From: Halomonas salipaludis
GTDB taxonomy: Bacteria > Pseudomonadota > Gammaproteobacteria > Pseudomonadales > Halomonadaceae
Direction of reading: 5' to 3'
NCBI RefSeq assembly: GCF_002286975.1
Contig: NZ_NSKB01000007.1
Location: 62,001-126,000 of the forward strand
Length of the DNA: 64,000 nt
In this document: in pieces, positions 8,819-17,448 of the stretch
Numbering within the stretch: the stretch's first letter is position 1
How the letters are laid out: each line of letters starts with the position of its first letter
Position numbers and translations under genes: made by a program
Notes under the pieces: generated by a model
The model's database searches: none
The model's input: only the letters and a program-made list of their open reading frames with translations
Told to the model about the DNA's origin: nothing

Positions 8819-10060
8819 ATGACCGACCCTCAGGATCTCACCGCCAGCGCCGAGCCGGCCGCAGCGCTCAGCGGCGGACCTCGCCAGACCCTGCAGCTGG
8901 GCGATACCCGCTACACCCTGCTGGGCACCGCCCACGTCTCCAAGGAGAGCGCCGACGAGGTGCGCGCGCTGATCCGCTCCGGCGACTTCGACGCGGTGGC
9001 CATCGAGCTGTGCGCCTCGCGCCACCACAGCCTGGTGGAACCCGATGCCCTGGCCGGCCAGGACCTGTTCGAGATCTTTCGCCAGGGCAAGGCCGGCATG
9101 GTCGCTGCCAGCCTGGCGCTGGGGGCCTTCCAGCAGCGCGTCGCCGAACAGTCGGGCATCGAGCCCGGCGCCGAGATGCGCGCCGCGCTGGAGGAGACCC
9201 AGCGCCGCGACCTGCCGCTGCTGCTGATCGACCGCGATGTCGGTATCACCCTCAAGCGCATCTACGCCAATGTGCCCTGGTGGCAGCGCTTCTCGCTGTT
9301 CTCGGGGCTGCTCGGCAGCGTCATGTCGCGCCAGGAGGTTTCCGCCGCCGATATCGAACGGCTCAAGGAGGGCGACGTGCTGGAGTCGACCTTCAACGAG
9401 TTCGCCGAGCAGTCCGAGTCGCTGTATACGCCGCTGATCAGCGAGCGCGACCGCTACATGGCCCTGCGTATCGGCGAGGAGAGCCCGCCCGGGCGCTACC
9501 GCCATGTACTGGTGGTGATCGGCGCCGGCCACCTCAAGGGCATGGCCGAACATCTCGGCACGCCGCTGCCCGACGAGCCGCGGGTCGAACGCGAGGCGCT
9601 GGAAGCCACGCCACCGCGCTCCAAGGTCTGGAAGCTGCTGCCCTGGGCGATCACCGCGCTGGTGCTGACCGGCTTCGCCATCGGTTTTTCGCGCAATACC
9701 GAACTCGGCTGGCAGCTGGTCGGCGAGTGGTTCCTGATCAACGGCGTGCTATCGGCGGCGGCCACCACCGTCGCCCTGGCCCACCCGGTGACCATCCTGG
9801 CGACCTTCTTCGCCGCCCCGCTGACTTCGCTCAATCCCACTATCGGCGCCGGCTTCGTCGCCGCCGGGGTCGAGCTGTTCATGCGCAAGCCCAAGGTCGG
9901 CGACTTCGCCCATCTGCGCCACGATGTCACCTCGCTGCGCGGCTGGTGGCGCAACCGGGTGTCGCGCACGCTGCTGGTGTTCCTGCTCGCCACCCTCGGC
10001 TCGGCGGCGGGCACCTGGGTGGCAGGCTTCCGCATCGCCGGGGCGCTATTCGGTAGCTGA
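8819..10060 (+). CDS. TraB/PrgY-like family membrane protein
   Basis: 413 residues. The N-terminal half carries the TraB/PrgY/GumN-type domain: TLLGTAHVSKES near residue 38, AIELCASRH near 63 and VIGAGHLKGM near 235. The C-terminal part has several hydrophobic segments (WAITALVLTGFAIGFS, the loop around LINGVLSAAATTVALAHP, and TLLVFLLATLGSAAGTWVAG). PrgY inhibits pheromone signalling in Enterococcus; the fold is related to proposed metalloproteases, with conserved His and Glu. The bacterial function of this branch is not known. I chose the ATG at 8819 because earlier ATGs extend into repeat-adjacent sequence. Its 3' end overlaps tapT convergently by 15 bases. Confidence 0.85.
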   Translation: MTDPQDLTASAEPAAALSGGPRQTLQLGDTRYTLLGTAHVSKESADEVRALIRSGDFDAVAIELCASRHHSLVEPDALAGQDLFEIFRQGKAGMVAASLALGAFQQRVAEQSGIEPGAEMRAALEETQRRDLPLLLIDRDVGITLKRIYANVPWWQRFSLFSGLLGSVMSRQEVSAADIERLKEGDVLESTFNEFAEQSESLYTPLISERDRYMALRIGEESPPGRYRHVLVVIGAGHLKGMAEHLGTPLPDEPRVEREALEATPPRSKVWKLLPWAITALVLTGFAIGFSRNTELGWQLVGEWFLINGVLSAAATTVALAHPVTILATFFAAPLTSLNPTIGAGFVAAGVELFMRKPKVGDFAHLRHDVTSLRGWWRNRVSRTLLVFLLATLGSAAGTWVAGFRIAGALFGS

Positions 10061-10831
10061 GGCGGGCCAGCGGCCCTGGCGCGACAGCAGCCGGCGCATG
10101 GCCGGCGTGGGCTGTTCGATCTTGTGGTAGGTACGGCTCGAGGCGTAGCTGTCGTTGAAGGCGTCGAAATAGTCGTCGAGTATCTCGGCGGCGTCGATAT
10201 CGCCAGCCTGGCGCAGCAGTTCGATGGCCACTTCCGCGGTACACAGGTGGGCCTGGGAGGCCGGCTTGCGCAGCCGGTAGCGGGTCTGGCGCTGGGTGCG
10301 CAGCGGCAGCACCGGCAGCGCGTCGAGGTAGGGGCTCTTGCGAAAGATGCGCCGCGCCTGGCGCCAGGTGCCGTCGATAATGATGAACACCGGAATCTTC
10401 GCCTGCTGCTTGGCACGCTCCACCGCCGGCATGCCCACCACCCGTTCGGCGTAGTCCGGCTGGTCGTCGGGAAAGATCACAAAGGGCGCATAGCGCGAAT
10501 CCTCGAGCAGTGCCAGCAAGTCTGGATCGGGGGCGGTACGGTACCAGGTGAAGACCCGGGTGGCGGACAGCACATCGCCAATCAGCCGCCCGGTATTGGT
10601 CGGCTTGTGGTGCTCCAGGGGGTGGGTCAGCAGCCACACCTCGGCGCAGCTGTCGGTCTCGACCCGGAAGGGGCACAGGCAGTTGAGGGTCGGCAGATTG
10701 CAGCCTTCGCAGCGTTCGACGAAGCTGCCGCGGGCCTTGAACTCACGCCGTGGCGGACGCGCATGACCGCTGGCCGGATCACGGCCTTCGCCGTTGGCCA
10801 CGCGTGGATCGAGCGAGACGTCTTCGTACAT
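10046..10831 (-). CDS. tapT: DTW-domain tRNA-uridine aminocarboxypropyltransferase (TapT-like)
   Basis: DTW-domain proteins such as E. coli TapT (YfiP) transfer the aminocarboxypropyl group of SAM to U47 of tRNA (acp3U). The 261-residue protein has the N-terminal cysteine cluster CEGCNLPTLNCLC (about residue 43), LLTHPLEHHKPTNTGRL (about 70) and the signature DGTWRQARR (about 150). The ATG at 10831 is preferred to the in-frame one at 10882, which lies in the upstream terminator hairpin. Its 3' end overlaps the convergent TraB-family gene by 15 bases. Confidence 0.88.
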   Translation of the reverse strand: MYEDVSLDPRVANGEGRDPASGHARPPRREFKARGSFVERCEGCNLPTLNCLCPFRVETDSCAEVWLLTHPLEHHKPTNTGRLIGDVLSATRVFTWYRTAPDPDLLALLEDSRYAPFVIFPDDQPDYAERVVGMPAVERAKQQAKIPVFIIIDGTWRQARRIFRKSPYLDALPVLPLRTQRQTRYRLRKPASQAHLCTAEVAIELLRQAGDIDAAEILDDYFDAFNDSYASSRTYHKIEQPTPAMRRLLSRQGRWPASATE

Positions 10832-10852
10832 GACGCACCTGGGAAAAGAGCG

Positions 10853-10880
10853 GGCGGGCATTCTAGCATGCCTGCCCGCC
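10853..10880 (-). terminator. Terminator of the BASS transporter gene
   Basis: Read on the minus strand, GGCGGGCA and TGCCCGCC form an 8-bp stem with a 12-base loop, followed by CGCTCTTTTCCC. It begins 8 bases after the BASS stop and lies just before tapT, so it separates the two transcripts. Confidence 0.7.
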
Positions 10881-10888
10881 AAGGCACT

Positions 10889-11830
10889 TCAGGGGGTCTC
10901 GGAGGCACTCGACGCCGCCACAGGCCAGCGCTTCCAGTAGCCGGCCAGCAGCGAACCTGAGACATTGTGCCACACCGAGAACAGCGCGCCGGGCAGCGCA
11001 GCCCCGGCGCTGAAGAACTGGTTGGCCAGCGCCACGGCGAGCCCCGAGTTCTGCATCCCTACCTCGATGGAGACGGTACGCGCGGTACGCTGGTCGAGGC
11101 CGCACAGCCGGCTGACAAAGAAGCCACCGGCCAGGCCGATGGCGTTATGGGCGATCACCGCGACGGCCACCACTGGCCCGAGGCTGGCCAGGCGACCAGC
11201 GTTGAGCGCCACGACGATGGCAATGATCATCACGATGGCGAACATGGCAAGCGTGGCCAGTGCAGGCTCGACCCGCTCGACATGGCGCCCGACGAAGTGA
11301 TGCACCACCACCCCTACCGCTACCGGCGCGACCACCAACTGGGCGATGCTCGACAGCATCCCCCACACCGGCACTTCGACCATCTGCCCGACCAGCAGCC
11401 AGGCGATCAATGGCGTCACCACCACCGAGGCCAAGGTCGAGACCAGCGTCATCGACACCGATAGCGCCACCCGCCCGCCAGCCAACCAGGTCATCACGTT
11501 GGAGGCGGTGCCGCCGGCCGTCGCGCCCACCAGCACCATCCCGGTGGTCAGCTCCGGTGACAGGCCCAGCACCAGCGAGACACCGAGTGCCGCCAGCGGC
11601 ATCACCACGAATTGCAGCAGCACGCCGATGCCCACCGGCAGCGGCGCCTTGATCACAGCGAGGAAGTCCTGCTTGGACAGCGTCAGCCCCATGGCGAACA
11701 TGATGGTCGCCAGCAGCACCTGGATCTTTCCCGCGTGACCGGTGAACAGCGGCGGCATGATGATCGCAAGGGCGGCGAAGAGGATCGCCCACACCGGAAA
11801 GAGGCGATTGAGGCGTTCGAAAAACAGCAT
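10889..11830 (-). CDS. Sodium-dependent transporter, BASS (bile acid:sodium symporter) family
   Basis: 313 residues with nine or ten hydrophobic segments. Family features include IMFAMGLTLSKQDF near residue 43, a GTASNVMTWLAGG loop near 107 and EVGMQNSGLAVALANQFF near 256 (the conserved core-helix motif). Bacterial members carry organic acids such as pantoate or pyruvate, usually with sodium; the substrate cannot be read from the sequence. Monocistronic by appearance: a terminator follows and the sirtuin gene upstream is 102 bases away. A short palindrome in the upstream gap (11887-11900) may be an operator. Confidence 0.87.
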   Translation of the reverse strand: MLFFERLNRLFPVWAILFAALAIIMPPLFTGHAGKIQVLLATIMFAMGLTLSKQDFLAVIKAPLPVGIGVLLQFVVMPLAALGVSLVLGLSPELTTGMVLVGATAGGTASNVMTWLAGGRVALSVSMTLVSTLASVVVTPLIAWLLVGQMVEVPVWGMLSSIAQLVVAPVAVGVVVHHFVGRHVERVEPALATLAMFAIVMIIAIVVALNAGRLASLGPVVAVAVIAHNAIGLAGGFFVSRLCGLDQRTARTVSIEVGMQNSGLAVALANQFFSAGAALPGALFSVWHNVSGSLLAGYWKRWPVAASSASETP

Positions 11831-11886
11831 GATGGCGTGTCCTTACGATGTGGTCCGCCGGGCGACGCGGCCCAACCGCCGCGTTG

Positions 11887-11900
11887 ATTAGACCGCTAAT
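11887..11900. promoter_or_regulatory. Candidate operator, ATTAG-N4-CTAAT
   Basis: Perfect 5-bp arms ATTAG and CTAAT around ACCG, in an AT-richer patch 57-70 bases upstream of the BASS transporter start. It resembles the interrupted dyads used by LysR or MerR-type regulators; no regulator gene is adjacent. Confidence 0.35.
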
Positions 11901-11932
11901 AATGCCCTAAAGCGACGACCGGGGAAAATCCC

Positions 11933-12670
11933 TCACGCCTCGAGCAGCGTCTCCGGTAGCCACAGACGGCCCTCCCGCGACCAGTGGCGCACCAGCGTCG
12001 TGACACCGCGCCCGGCAGGCTGGGCCAGCGCCGCAACGCCGGGCGGCGCCAGCTGCTCGGCGGCTGGATCGACCAGGATCACCTCGGCATCCAGCGGCGC
12101 CCGCTCGAGCAGCGCCGCGGCAGGCATCACCGCCAGCGAGGTGCCCACTACCAGCAGCAGATCGGCCTGCTCGACGATCTCGCAGGCTTCTATATAACGC
12201 GGCACCGGCTCGCCGAACCACACCACGTCGGGGCGCAGCTGGCTGCCCTTGTCGCAGATATCGCCAAGCCTGATGCCGCCGCGCGGCAGCGGGTAGCGCA
12301 TGCGCTCATCGACGCTGGAGCGCGCCTTGAGAATCTCGCCGTGGAGATGCAGCACGTCGCGGGAGCCGGCACGCTCGTGGAGATCGTCGATGTTCTGGGT
12401 GATCACGCTGACCCGAAAGCCCTGCTTCTCGAGCAAGGCCAGGGCCTGATGGGCAGCGTTGGGGCGGGCGCGGCGCACCTGGGTGCGCCGCGCATCGTAG
12501 AAGCGCAGCACCCGCTCGGGGTCGCGACGCCAGGCCTGGGGCGTGGCCACGTCTTCGATGGCATGATCGGCCCACAGGCCGTCGCTGGCGCGAAAGGTCT
12601 GGATGCCGCTCTCGGCACTGATGCCAGCACCGGTGAAGACCACCAGGTGCGGCGTTCGAGTCTCGTTCAT
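11933..12670 (-). CDS. Sir2-family NAD-dependent deacylase lacking the zinc cysteines
   Basis: Sirtuins remove acyl groups from lysine using NAD. The 245-residue protein starts NETRTPHLVVFTGAGISAES with the NAD-binding GAGxS motif, then FYDARRTQ (the YxxR pair that in SIRT5/CobB favours succinyl or malonyl groups), ITQNIDDLHERAGS and HLHGE with the catalytic His, and VVGTSLAVMPAA. The usual four zinc cysteines between HLHGE and the WFGE segment are absent: only one Cys (in GDICDK) remains there. The ATG at 12670 is the first that keeps the Rossmann start; longer in-frame starts overlap the truC leader. Some bacterial sirtuins are known to have lost this zinc site, so activity is plausible but not proven. 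Confidence 0.87.
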   Translation of the reverse strand: MNETRTPHLVVFTGAGISAESGIQTFRASDGLWADHAIEDVATPQAWRRDPERVLRFYDARRTQVRRARPNAAHQALALLEKQGFRVSVITQNIDDLHERAGSRDVLHLHGEILKARSSVDERMRYPLPRGGIRLGDICDKGSQLRPDVVWFGEPVPRYIEACEIVEQADLLLVVGTSLAVMPAAALLERAPLDAEVILVDPAAEQLAPPGVAALAQPAGRGVTTLVRHWSREGRLWLPETLLEA

Positions 12671-12794
12671 GGCCGCCACTGCAGGTAATGTCGCCGCAAC
12701 ATAGCACTGCCACAGCCACCCTGACAACGCGCCAACGGATGACAGCGGCGCGCCGAGCGGCGACAATGGCCGCCCATTTCGAGACGCCGCTGCC

Positions 12795-13598
12795 ATGCCT
12801 GCCACGCCCCCCAGCCGAGACGCCTGCGCCCCGCTGCCGATCCTGTATCGCGATGCGGCGCTGGTGGTCGTGGCCAAGCCGTCAGGGCTGCTGGTCCACC
12901 GCACCGCCCTGGCCCGCGGCGAGACGCGCTTCATGGTGCAGACGCTGCGCGACCAGCTCGGCCAGCGGGTCTACCCGGTGCACCGCCTCGACCGCCCCAC
13001 CTCGGGGGTGATGGTATTCGCGCTCAGCGCCGAGATCGCCGCGACGTTGACCCAGGCCTTCGCCGAGCAGCATATCGCCAAGCGCTATCTGGCGGTGGTG
13101 CGCGGCGTTGGCCCCGAAGCCGAGCGGCTCGACTACCCGCTGCGCGAGGAGGACGGCAGCCGCCCCAAGGCACAGATGCCGGCCATGCCGGCGGCCACCG
13201 AGATCCGCCGCCTCGACAGCGTCGAGCTACCGGTGCAGGTCGACCGCTACCCCAGCAGCCGCTATTCGCTGATCGAGGCGCGCCCGCTGAGCGGGCGCCG
13301 CCACCAGATCCGCCGCCACCTGTCGCAGCGTGGCTACCCGATCATCGGCGATGCCAAGCACGGCAAGGGCAACCACAATCGCTTCTTCAAGGAGCGGCTC
13401 GGCTGCCCGCGGCTGCTGCTGGCCGCCGTCGAGCTGCGCTTTCCGCACCCGCTGGAGGGCAGCCAGCTGCAGGTCAGCGCACCGCTGCAGGAGGACATGC
13501 AGCAGCTCTTCGAGCGCTTCGGCTGGGCCGCCCACCTGCCGCAGCATGACATCGCCTGGCATGACACCGGCTCACCGACCTTCGCCACCGCCCCATGA
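12795..13598 (+). CDS. truC: tRNA pseudouridine(65) synthase TruC
   Basis: Converts U65 of certain tRNAs to pseudouridine. The 267-residue RluA-family protein has VVVAKPSGLLVHR near residue 25, the catalytic motif HRLDRPTSGVMVFAL near 62 (Asp nucleophile), RPLSGRRHQIRRHLSQRGYPIIGDAKHGKG near 155-185 shown here in parts (GRRHQIRRHL, IIGDAKHG) and the typical C-terminal FGWAAHLPQHD. TruC rather than RluA/C/D is chosen for this C-terminal tail and the absence of an S4 domain. The stop overlaps the tcdA start (ATGA at 13595), so two tRNA modification genes are coupled. Confidence 0.92.
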   Translation: MPATPPSRDACAPLPILYRDAALVVVAKPSGLLVHRTALARGETRFMVQTLRDQLGQRVYPVHRLDRPTSGVMVFALSAEIAATLTQAFAEQHIAKRYLAVVRGVGPEAERLDYPLREEDGSRPKAQMPAMPAATEIRRLDSVELPVQVDRYPSSRYSLIEARPLSGRRHQIRRHLSQRGYPIIGDAKHGKGNHNRFFKERLGCPRLLLAAVELRFPHPLEGSQLQVSAPLQEDMQQLFERFGWAAHLPQHDIAWHDTGSPTFATAP

Positions 13599-14422
13599 CC
13601 GATATCGACGCCAACGCCGACGACTACGACCTGCGCTTCGGCGGCATCCGCCGGCTCTACGGCAGCCGCGCCGCCGACACCTTCCGCCACGCCCATGTGG
13701 TGGTGGTCGGCGTCGGCGGCGTCGGCAGCTGGGCGGTGGAGGCGCTGGCCCGCGCCGGGATCGGCAAGCTGACGCTGATCGACCTCGACGACGTCTGCGT
13801 CTCCAACGTCAACCGCCAGCTCCACGCTCTCGACGGCACCATCGGCCGCCCCAAGGTCGAGGTGCTGGCGGAGCGCTGCCGGGCGATTCACTCCGGCATC
13901 GAGGTGGTCGCCGACGCGGCGTTCGTCACCCCGGGCAATCTCGCCGAGCGGATTCCCGACGACGCCGACCACGTGCTGGATGCCATCGACAGCGTGCTGG
14001 CCAAGGCCGCGCTGATCAGTTGGTGCAAGCGGCGCAAGATCCCCATCACCGTGACCGGCGCGGCCGGCGGCCAGACCGATCCCACCCGCATCCAGGTCGC
14101 CGACCTGACCCGCACCGAGCACGATCCGCTGCTGGCCAAGGTCCGCGCCCGGCTGCGCCGCGACTTCGGTTTCTCGCGCAACCCCAAGCGGCGCTTCTCG
14201 GTGGAGTGCGTCTACTCCGACGAGCAGCTGGTCTACCCGGGTGCCGACGGCGAGGTGTGCCTGACCAAGCCGGGAACCGGGGATGCCACCCGACTCGACT
14301 GCGCCTCGGGCTTCGGCGCGGCTACCTTCGTCACCGGCGCCTTCGGCTTCGCCGCCGCGGCGCGGGTCATGGCGCGGCTTGCCAAGCACGCAGCAGATTC
14401 TCAGGAGATTCAGGATGCATGA
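13595..14422 (+). CDS. tcdA: tRNA threonylcarbamoyladenosine dehydratase TcdA (CsdL)
   Basis: E1-like enzyme that uses ATP to cyclise t6A37 in tRNA to ct6A. The 275-residue protein begins with RFGGIRRLYG, then the adenylation fold VVVVGVGGVGSWAVEALARAGIG (GxGGxG near residue 35), LIDLDDVCVSNVNRQ near 60 and DAIDSVLAKAAL near 127. It sits two genes from no other t6A gene, but tsaC, which supplies the t6A substrate pathway, is at the left end of the window. Coupled to truC upstream and overlapping the small DUF1653 gene downstream by 8 bases. Confidence 0.94.
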   Translation: MTDIDANADDYDLRFGGIRRLYGSRAADTFRHAHVVVVGVGGVGSWAVEALARAGIGKLTLIDLDDVCVSNVNRQLHALDGTIGRPKVEVLAERCRAIHSGIEVVADAAFVTPGNLAERIPDDADHVLDAIDSVLAKAALISWCKRRKIPITVTGAAGGQTDPTRIQVADLTRTEHDPLLAKVRARLRRDFGFSRNPKRRFSVECVYSDEQLVYPGADGEVCLTKPGTGDATRLDCASGFGAATFVTGAFGFAAAARVMARLAKHAADSQEIQDA

Positions 14423-14642
14423 TACCAAGCGCCCGGTCGCGGGCATCTACCGCCACTACAAGGGTGCCGACTACGAGGTGGTGGGTGTCGCCCAGCATAG
14501 CGAAAGCGAAGAAGCGCTGGTGGTCTATCGCGCCCTCTACGGCGACTACGGCCTGTGGGTCCGGCCGCTCGAGATGTTCTGCGAAACGGTCGAGATTCAG
14601 GGCGAGACGCTGCCACGCTTCGAACTCATCAAGGCATTCTGA
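14415..14642 (+). CDS. DUF1653 small protein
   Basis: A 75-residue protein, MHDTKRPVAGIYRHYKG at the start and LWVRPLEMFCETVE near residue 48, which is the DUF1653 pattern (G-x-YxHYKGxxYxVxGxA followed by WxRPLxMF). The domain is small, all-beta and of unknown function, often proposed to be a substrate- or ligand-binding module. The start ATG is inside the tcdA 3' end with an 8-base overlap, and AGGAGATTCAGG lies before it, so it is probably translated together with truC-tcdA. Confidence 0.85.
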   Translation: MHDTKRPVAGIYRHYKGADYEVVGVAQHSESEEALVVYRALYGDYGLWVRPLEMFCETVEIQGETLPRFELIKAF

Positions 14643-14711
14643 TGTGATGCAGCGCAACCCCAGGAGCAGACTGCATCTCGCCTCCTCCTGCCTCCAAAGC
14701 CGCCGGGCGGC

Positions 14712-15758
14712 TCATGTTTCGCGCTCCAGGCACCAGCCCTCGCGCAGGATCACCCCCACCTGAAGCCCTTCGCCAAGCGCCACGGGATGATAGGCGAGCA
14801 GCGTTTCACCGCTGGCGAGACGCAGGTGCAGTTCGTAGCGCTCACCGCGGAAGGTCACGCCCTCCACCCGCGCTTGCAGCCCCTGACGTGAAGGCGCATC
14901 GGGCAGCACCGTGACGTGCTCCGGGCGCACCAGCAGCGGCTGGGTGCGCTCGGCGGCAACCTCGGCCAGCCCGCGCATCAGCGCCGCTTCCTCCAGGCGC
15001 ACGCCCGGCTGTCCTGCTGCGACGTTCAGCAGACTGCCTTGACCGATAAAGCCCGCCACCCAAGCGCTGCGCGGTTGGCGATAGAGCGTCTGCGGCGTGG
15101 CCCACTGCGCCAGCCGGCCGTCACGCATCACGGCGATACGATCCGCCAGCGCCATGGCTTCGCTCTGGTCATGGGTGACGTAGACCAGGGTGGCCCGGGT
15201 GCGGCGATGGAAATCACGAAAGCTCAGCTCCATCGACGCACGCAGGTGACGGTCGAGGTTGGCCAGTGGCTCGTCGAGCAGCACCACGTCGGGATCCGTG
15301 ACCAGGCAGCGCGCCAGCGCCACGCGCTGACGCTGGCCGCCGCTGAGCTCCTGTGGCGAGCGCTGGGCGTAGGGTTCCAGTTCCACCATGGCCAGCGCCT
15401 TCGCTACCTGGTGCCGGTAGGCCTCGCCCCCCAGGCGGCGCAGCTTGAGCGGGTAGCCGACGTTGTCGGCCACGCTCATGTGCGGCCACAGGGCGTAGGA
15501 CTGGAACACCATGGCCATGTTGCGCTGCTCCGGCGGCAGCTGCCGTTCGCGGCTGGCCAGGGTACGTTCGCCCAGGCGGATCTCACCCGCACTGACGGCT
15601 TCGAAGCCAGCCAGCATGCGCAGCATGGTGGTCTTGCCACAGCCGCTGGGGCCGAGCAGCGCGACGAACTCTCCCGGTTCGATCTCCAGCGAGAGCGCAT
15701 CGACGGCGGTCTGCTCGCCGAAACGCTTGGAGACGCTCTCGATGGTCAACCCTGCCAT
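14712..15758 (-). CDS. ABC transporter ATP-binding protein, Fbp/Pot type
   Basis: ATPase subunit of the importer encoded by the next two genes upstream. The 348 residues contain Walker A LLGPSGCGKTTML (about 35), Q-loop MVFQSYALWPHMS (about 86), signature LSGGQRQRVALARCL (about 137), Walker B VVLLDEPLANLD (about 160), the H-loop in YVTHDQ, and a C-terminal TOBE domain (about 275-340). I take the ATG at 15758, which overlaps the permease 3' end by 13 bases; the longer open frame upstream reads through the permease gene in the wrong frame. It is the last gene of a three-gene operon behind a Fur box. Confidence 0.92.
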   Translation of the reverse strand: MAGLTIESVSKRFGEQTAVDALSLEIEPGEFVALLGPSGCGKTTMLRMLAGFEAVSAGEIRLGERTLASRERQLPPEQRNMAMVFQSYALWPHMSVADNVGYPLKLRRLGGEAYRHQVAKALAMVELEPYAQRSPQELSGGQRQRVALARCLVTDPDVVLLDEPLANLDRHLRASMELSFRDFHRRTRATLVYVTHDQSEAMALADRIAVMRDGRLAQWATPQTLYRQPRSAWVAGFIGQGSLLNVAAGQPGVRLEEAALMRGLAEVAAERTQPLLVRPEHVTVLPDAPSRQGLQARVEGVTFRGERYELHLRLASGETLLAYHPVALGEGLQVGVILREGWCLERET

Positions 15759-17446
15759 GGTACGACTCCCCTGGGCAGGCGATGCGCCAGTAGGCTCAGG
15801 CACAGCATCAGTGCCGCCACCATCGCCACCACCAGTACCGACAGCGCGGCGGCCAGCACGCTCTCGCCGCCCTCGTCCAGGTTGAAGATCAGCACGCCGA
15901 GGGTCTCGTTGCCGGCGCTCCACAGCAGCGCCGAGACGGTCAGCTCGTTCACCGCCAGCAGGAACACCAGCAGCCCGCCGGCGAACAGCGCCGGCGCTAC
16001 CAGCGGCAGCACGATGCCGCCCAAGCGCCGCCAGGGGCCGGCCCCAGCAAGCTGGGCCGCCTCCTCCAGCGAGGGGTCTAGCTGGGCGAGGCCGGCGGCC
16101 ACCGGCTTGAGACACACCACCAGGAAGCGCGCCAGGTAGGCAACGAAGATCAGCCCCAGGGTGCCGTAGAGCGCGATATTGACTACCGGAATGGGGCGCA
16201 CGAAGAGCAGGATGCAGGCCACCGCCAGCACCACACCGGGCAGCGCATAGGGTAGCTCGATGGCGCTCAGCGCCAGGCCCTGCCAGCGCCGCGGCAGACG
16301 CTGTAGGCGGTAGGCTAGCGGCAGGCTACACAGCATCAGCACCACGGCGGCACTGCCCGCCAGCCATAGGCTGTTGTGCACCGCACGCCAGGTCGCCCCC
16401 TGGCGGCCGATCACCTCGTGGTAGGCGTTCAGGGTGATGGTCTCCCAGGAGAGCGGCACACCCATGGCGGGCACCAGCGAACTCACCACCAGCGCCGCCA
16501 AGGGCGCGACCAGAATGGCCAGTAGCACCGCCACCAGCAGCACGGTCACGCCGCCACGCCAGCGCCCCAGCGCGAAGTCGTGGGCGCGGCCACCGTGCCC
16601 CACCAAGCCAAAGCGGCTGCGCTTCATCCACGCCTGCTGCAGCGCCACCCCGGCCAGCGCCAGGGCACCGATCAGCAGCGACAGCGAAGCCATCTCGGCC
16701 AGCACACCGGTGCCGAAGTTGGCCATGCGCTGGTAGATCAGGGTCGGCAGCACGTAATAGCCGGCGGGGATGCCCAGCATGGCGGGAATCCCAAAGTTGC
16801 CCAGGCTCGAGATAAAGGCCATGGCACCTCCCGCGACCAGGCCGCTGCGGGTCACCGGCAGGATGATCTGCCCCCACACCTGGGACTGGCGGGCGCCGCT
16901 GATGCGTGCGGCCTCGACCAGTTCGCGGGGCAGCGAAAGCAACGACGTACGCAGCGCCAGGAACACCAACGGCGCACTCTGGATCCCCAATAGCAGGGCG
17001 ATGCCCTCGGCCGAGTAGAGCGGCTGAGGGCTGCCCAGCGGCGGCGCCATGCCGATGCTCTTCAACAGCGGGCTGGCCGGGCCGAACAGCTGCAGCCAGC
17101 TCAGCGCCGTGACTTGGGGCGGGATCATCATCGGTAGCATGAAGCAGAACACCAGCCAGGCCTTGCCGCGGATATCGGTGAGAGTGATCACGAAGGCGAA
17201 CAGGCTGCCCAGCAGCAGTGCGATCAGCATACCCAGCCCCGAGGTATAGAGGCTGCGCCACAGCGCCCGCCAGGTGCTCTCGGCCTGCAGCACCCGCCAC
17301 AGCGGCGACTCGCTGCCCTGGGCCAGGTCGCCCAGCGCCTCTATTAGCAGGCGCAGGCTGGGCACCAGGCTCAACGCCACGATGATGAGCATCAGCAGGG
17401 TGAGCAGCCAACGCTGCTGGCTGCCATCAGTGAGACCCGGCGCCAT
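15746..17446 (-). CDS. Fused ABC permease, FbpB type
   Basis: 566 residues with about twelve hydrophobic helices in two homologous halves. Each half carries an ABC permease EAA loop: VEAARISGARQSQVWGQIIL (about 178) and LEEAAQLAGAGPWRRLGGI (about 458). A fused permease of this size is the hallmark of the FbpB/SfuB ferric-ion family and some related importers. The ATG follows the binding-protein stop by 2 bases, and the 3' end overlaps the ATPase start, so translation of the three is linked. Confidence 0.92.
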   Translation of the reverse strand: MAPGLTDGSQQRWLLTLLMLIIVALSLVPSLRLLIEALGDLAQGSESPLWRVLQAESTWRALWRSLYTSGLGMLIALLLGSLFAFVITLTDIRGKAWLVFCFMLPMMIPPQVTALSWLQLFGPASPLLKSIGMAPPLGSPQPLYSAEGIALLLGIQSAPLVFLALRTSLLSLPRELVEAARISGARQSQVWGQIILPVTRSGLVAGGAMAFISSLGNFGIPAMLGIPAGYYVLPTLIYQRMANFGTGVLAEMASLSLLIGALALAGVALQQAWMKRSRFGLVGHGGRAHDFALGRWRGGVTVLLVAVLLAILVAPLAALVVSSLVPAMGVPLSWETITLNAYHEVIGRQGATWRAVHNSLWLAGSAAVVLMLCSLPLAYRLQRLPRRWQGLALSAIELPYALPGVVLAVACILLFVRPIPVVNIALYGTLGLIFVAYLARFLVVCLKPVAAGLAQLDPSLEEAAQLAGAGPWRRLGGIVLPLVAPALFAGGLLVFLLAVNELTVSALLWSAGNETLGVLIFNLDEGGESVLAAALSVLVVAMVAALMLCLSLLAHRLPRGVVPWQG

Positions 17447-17448
17447 GC

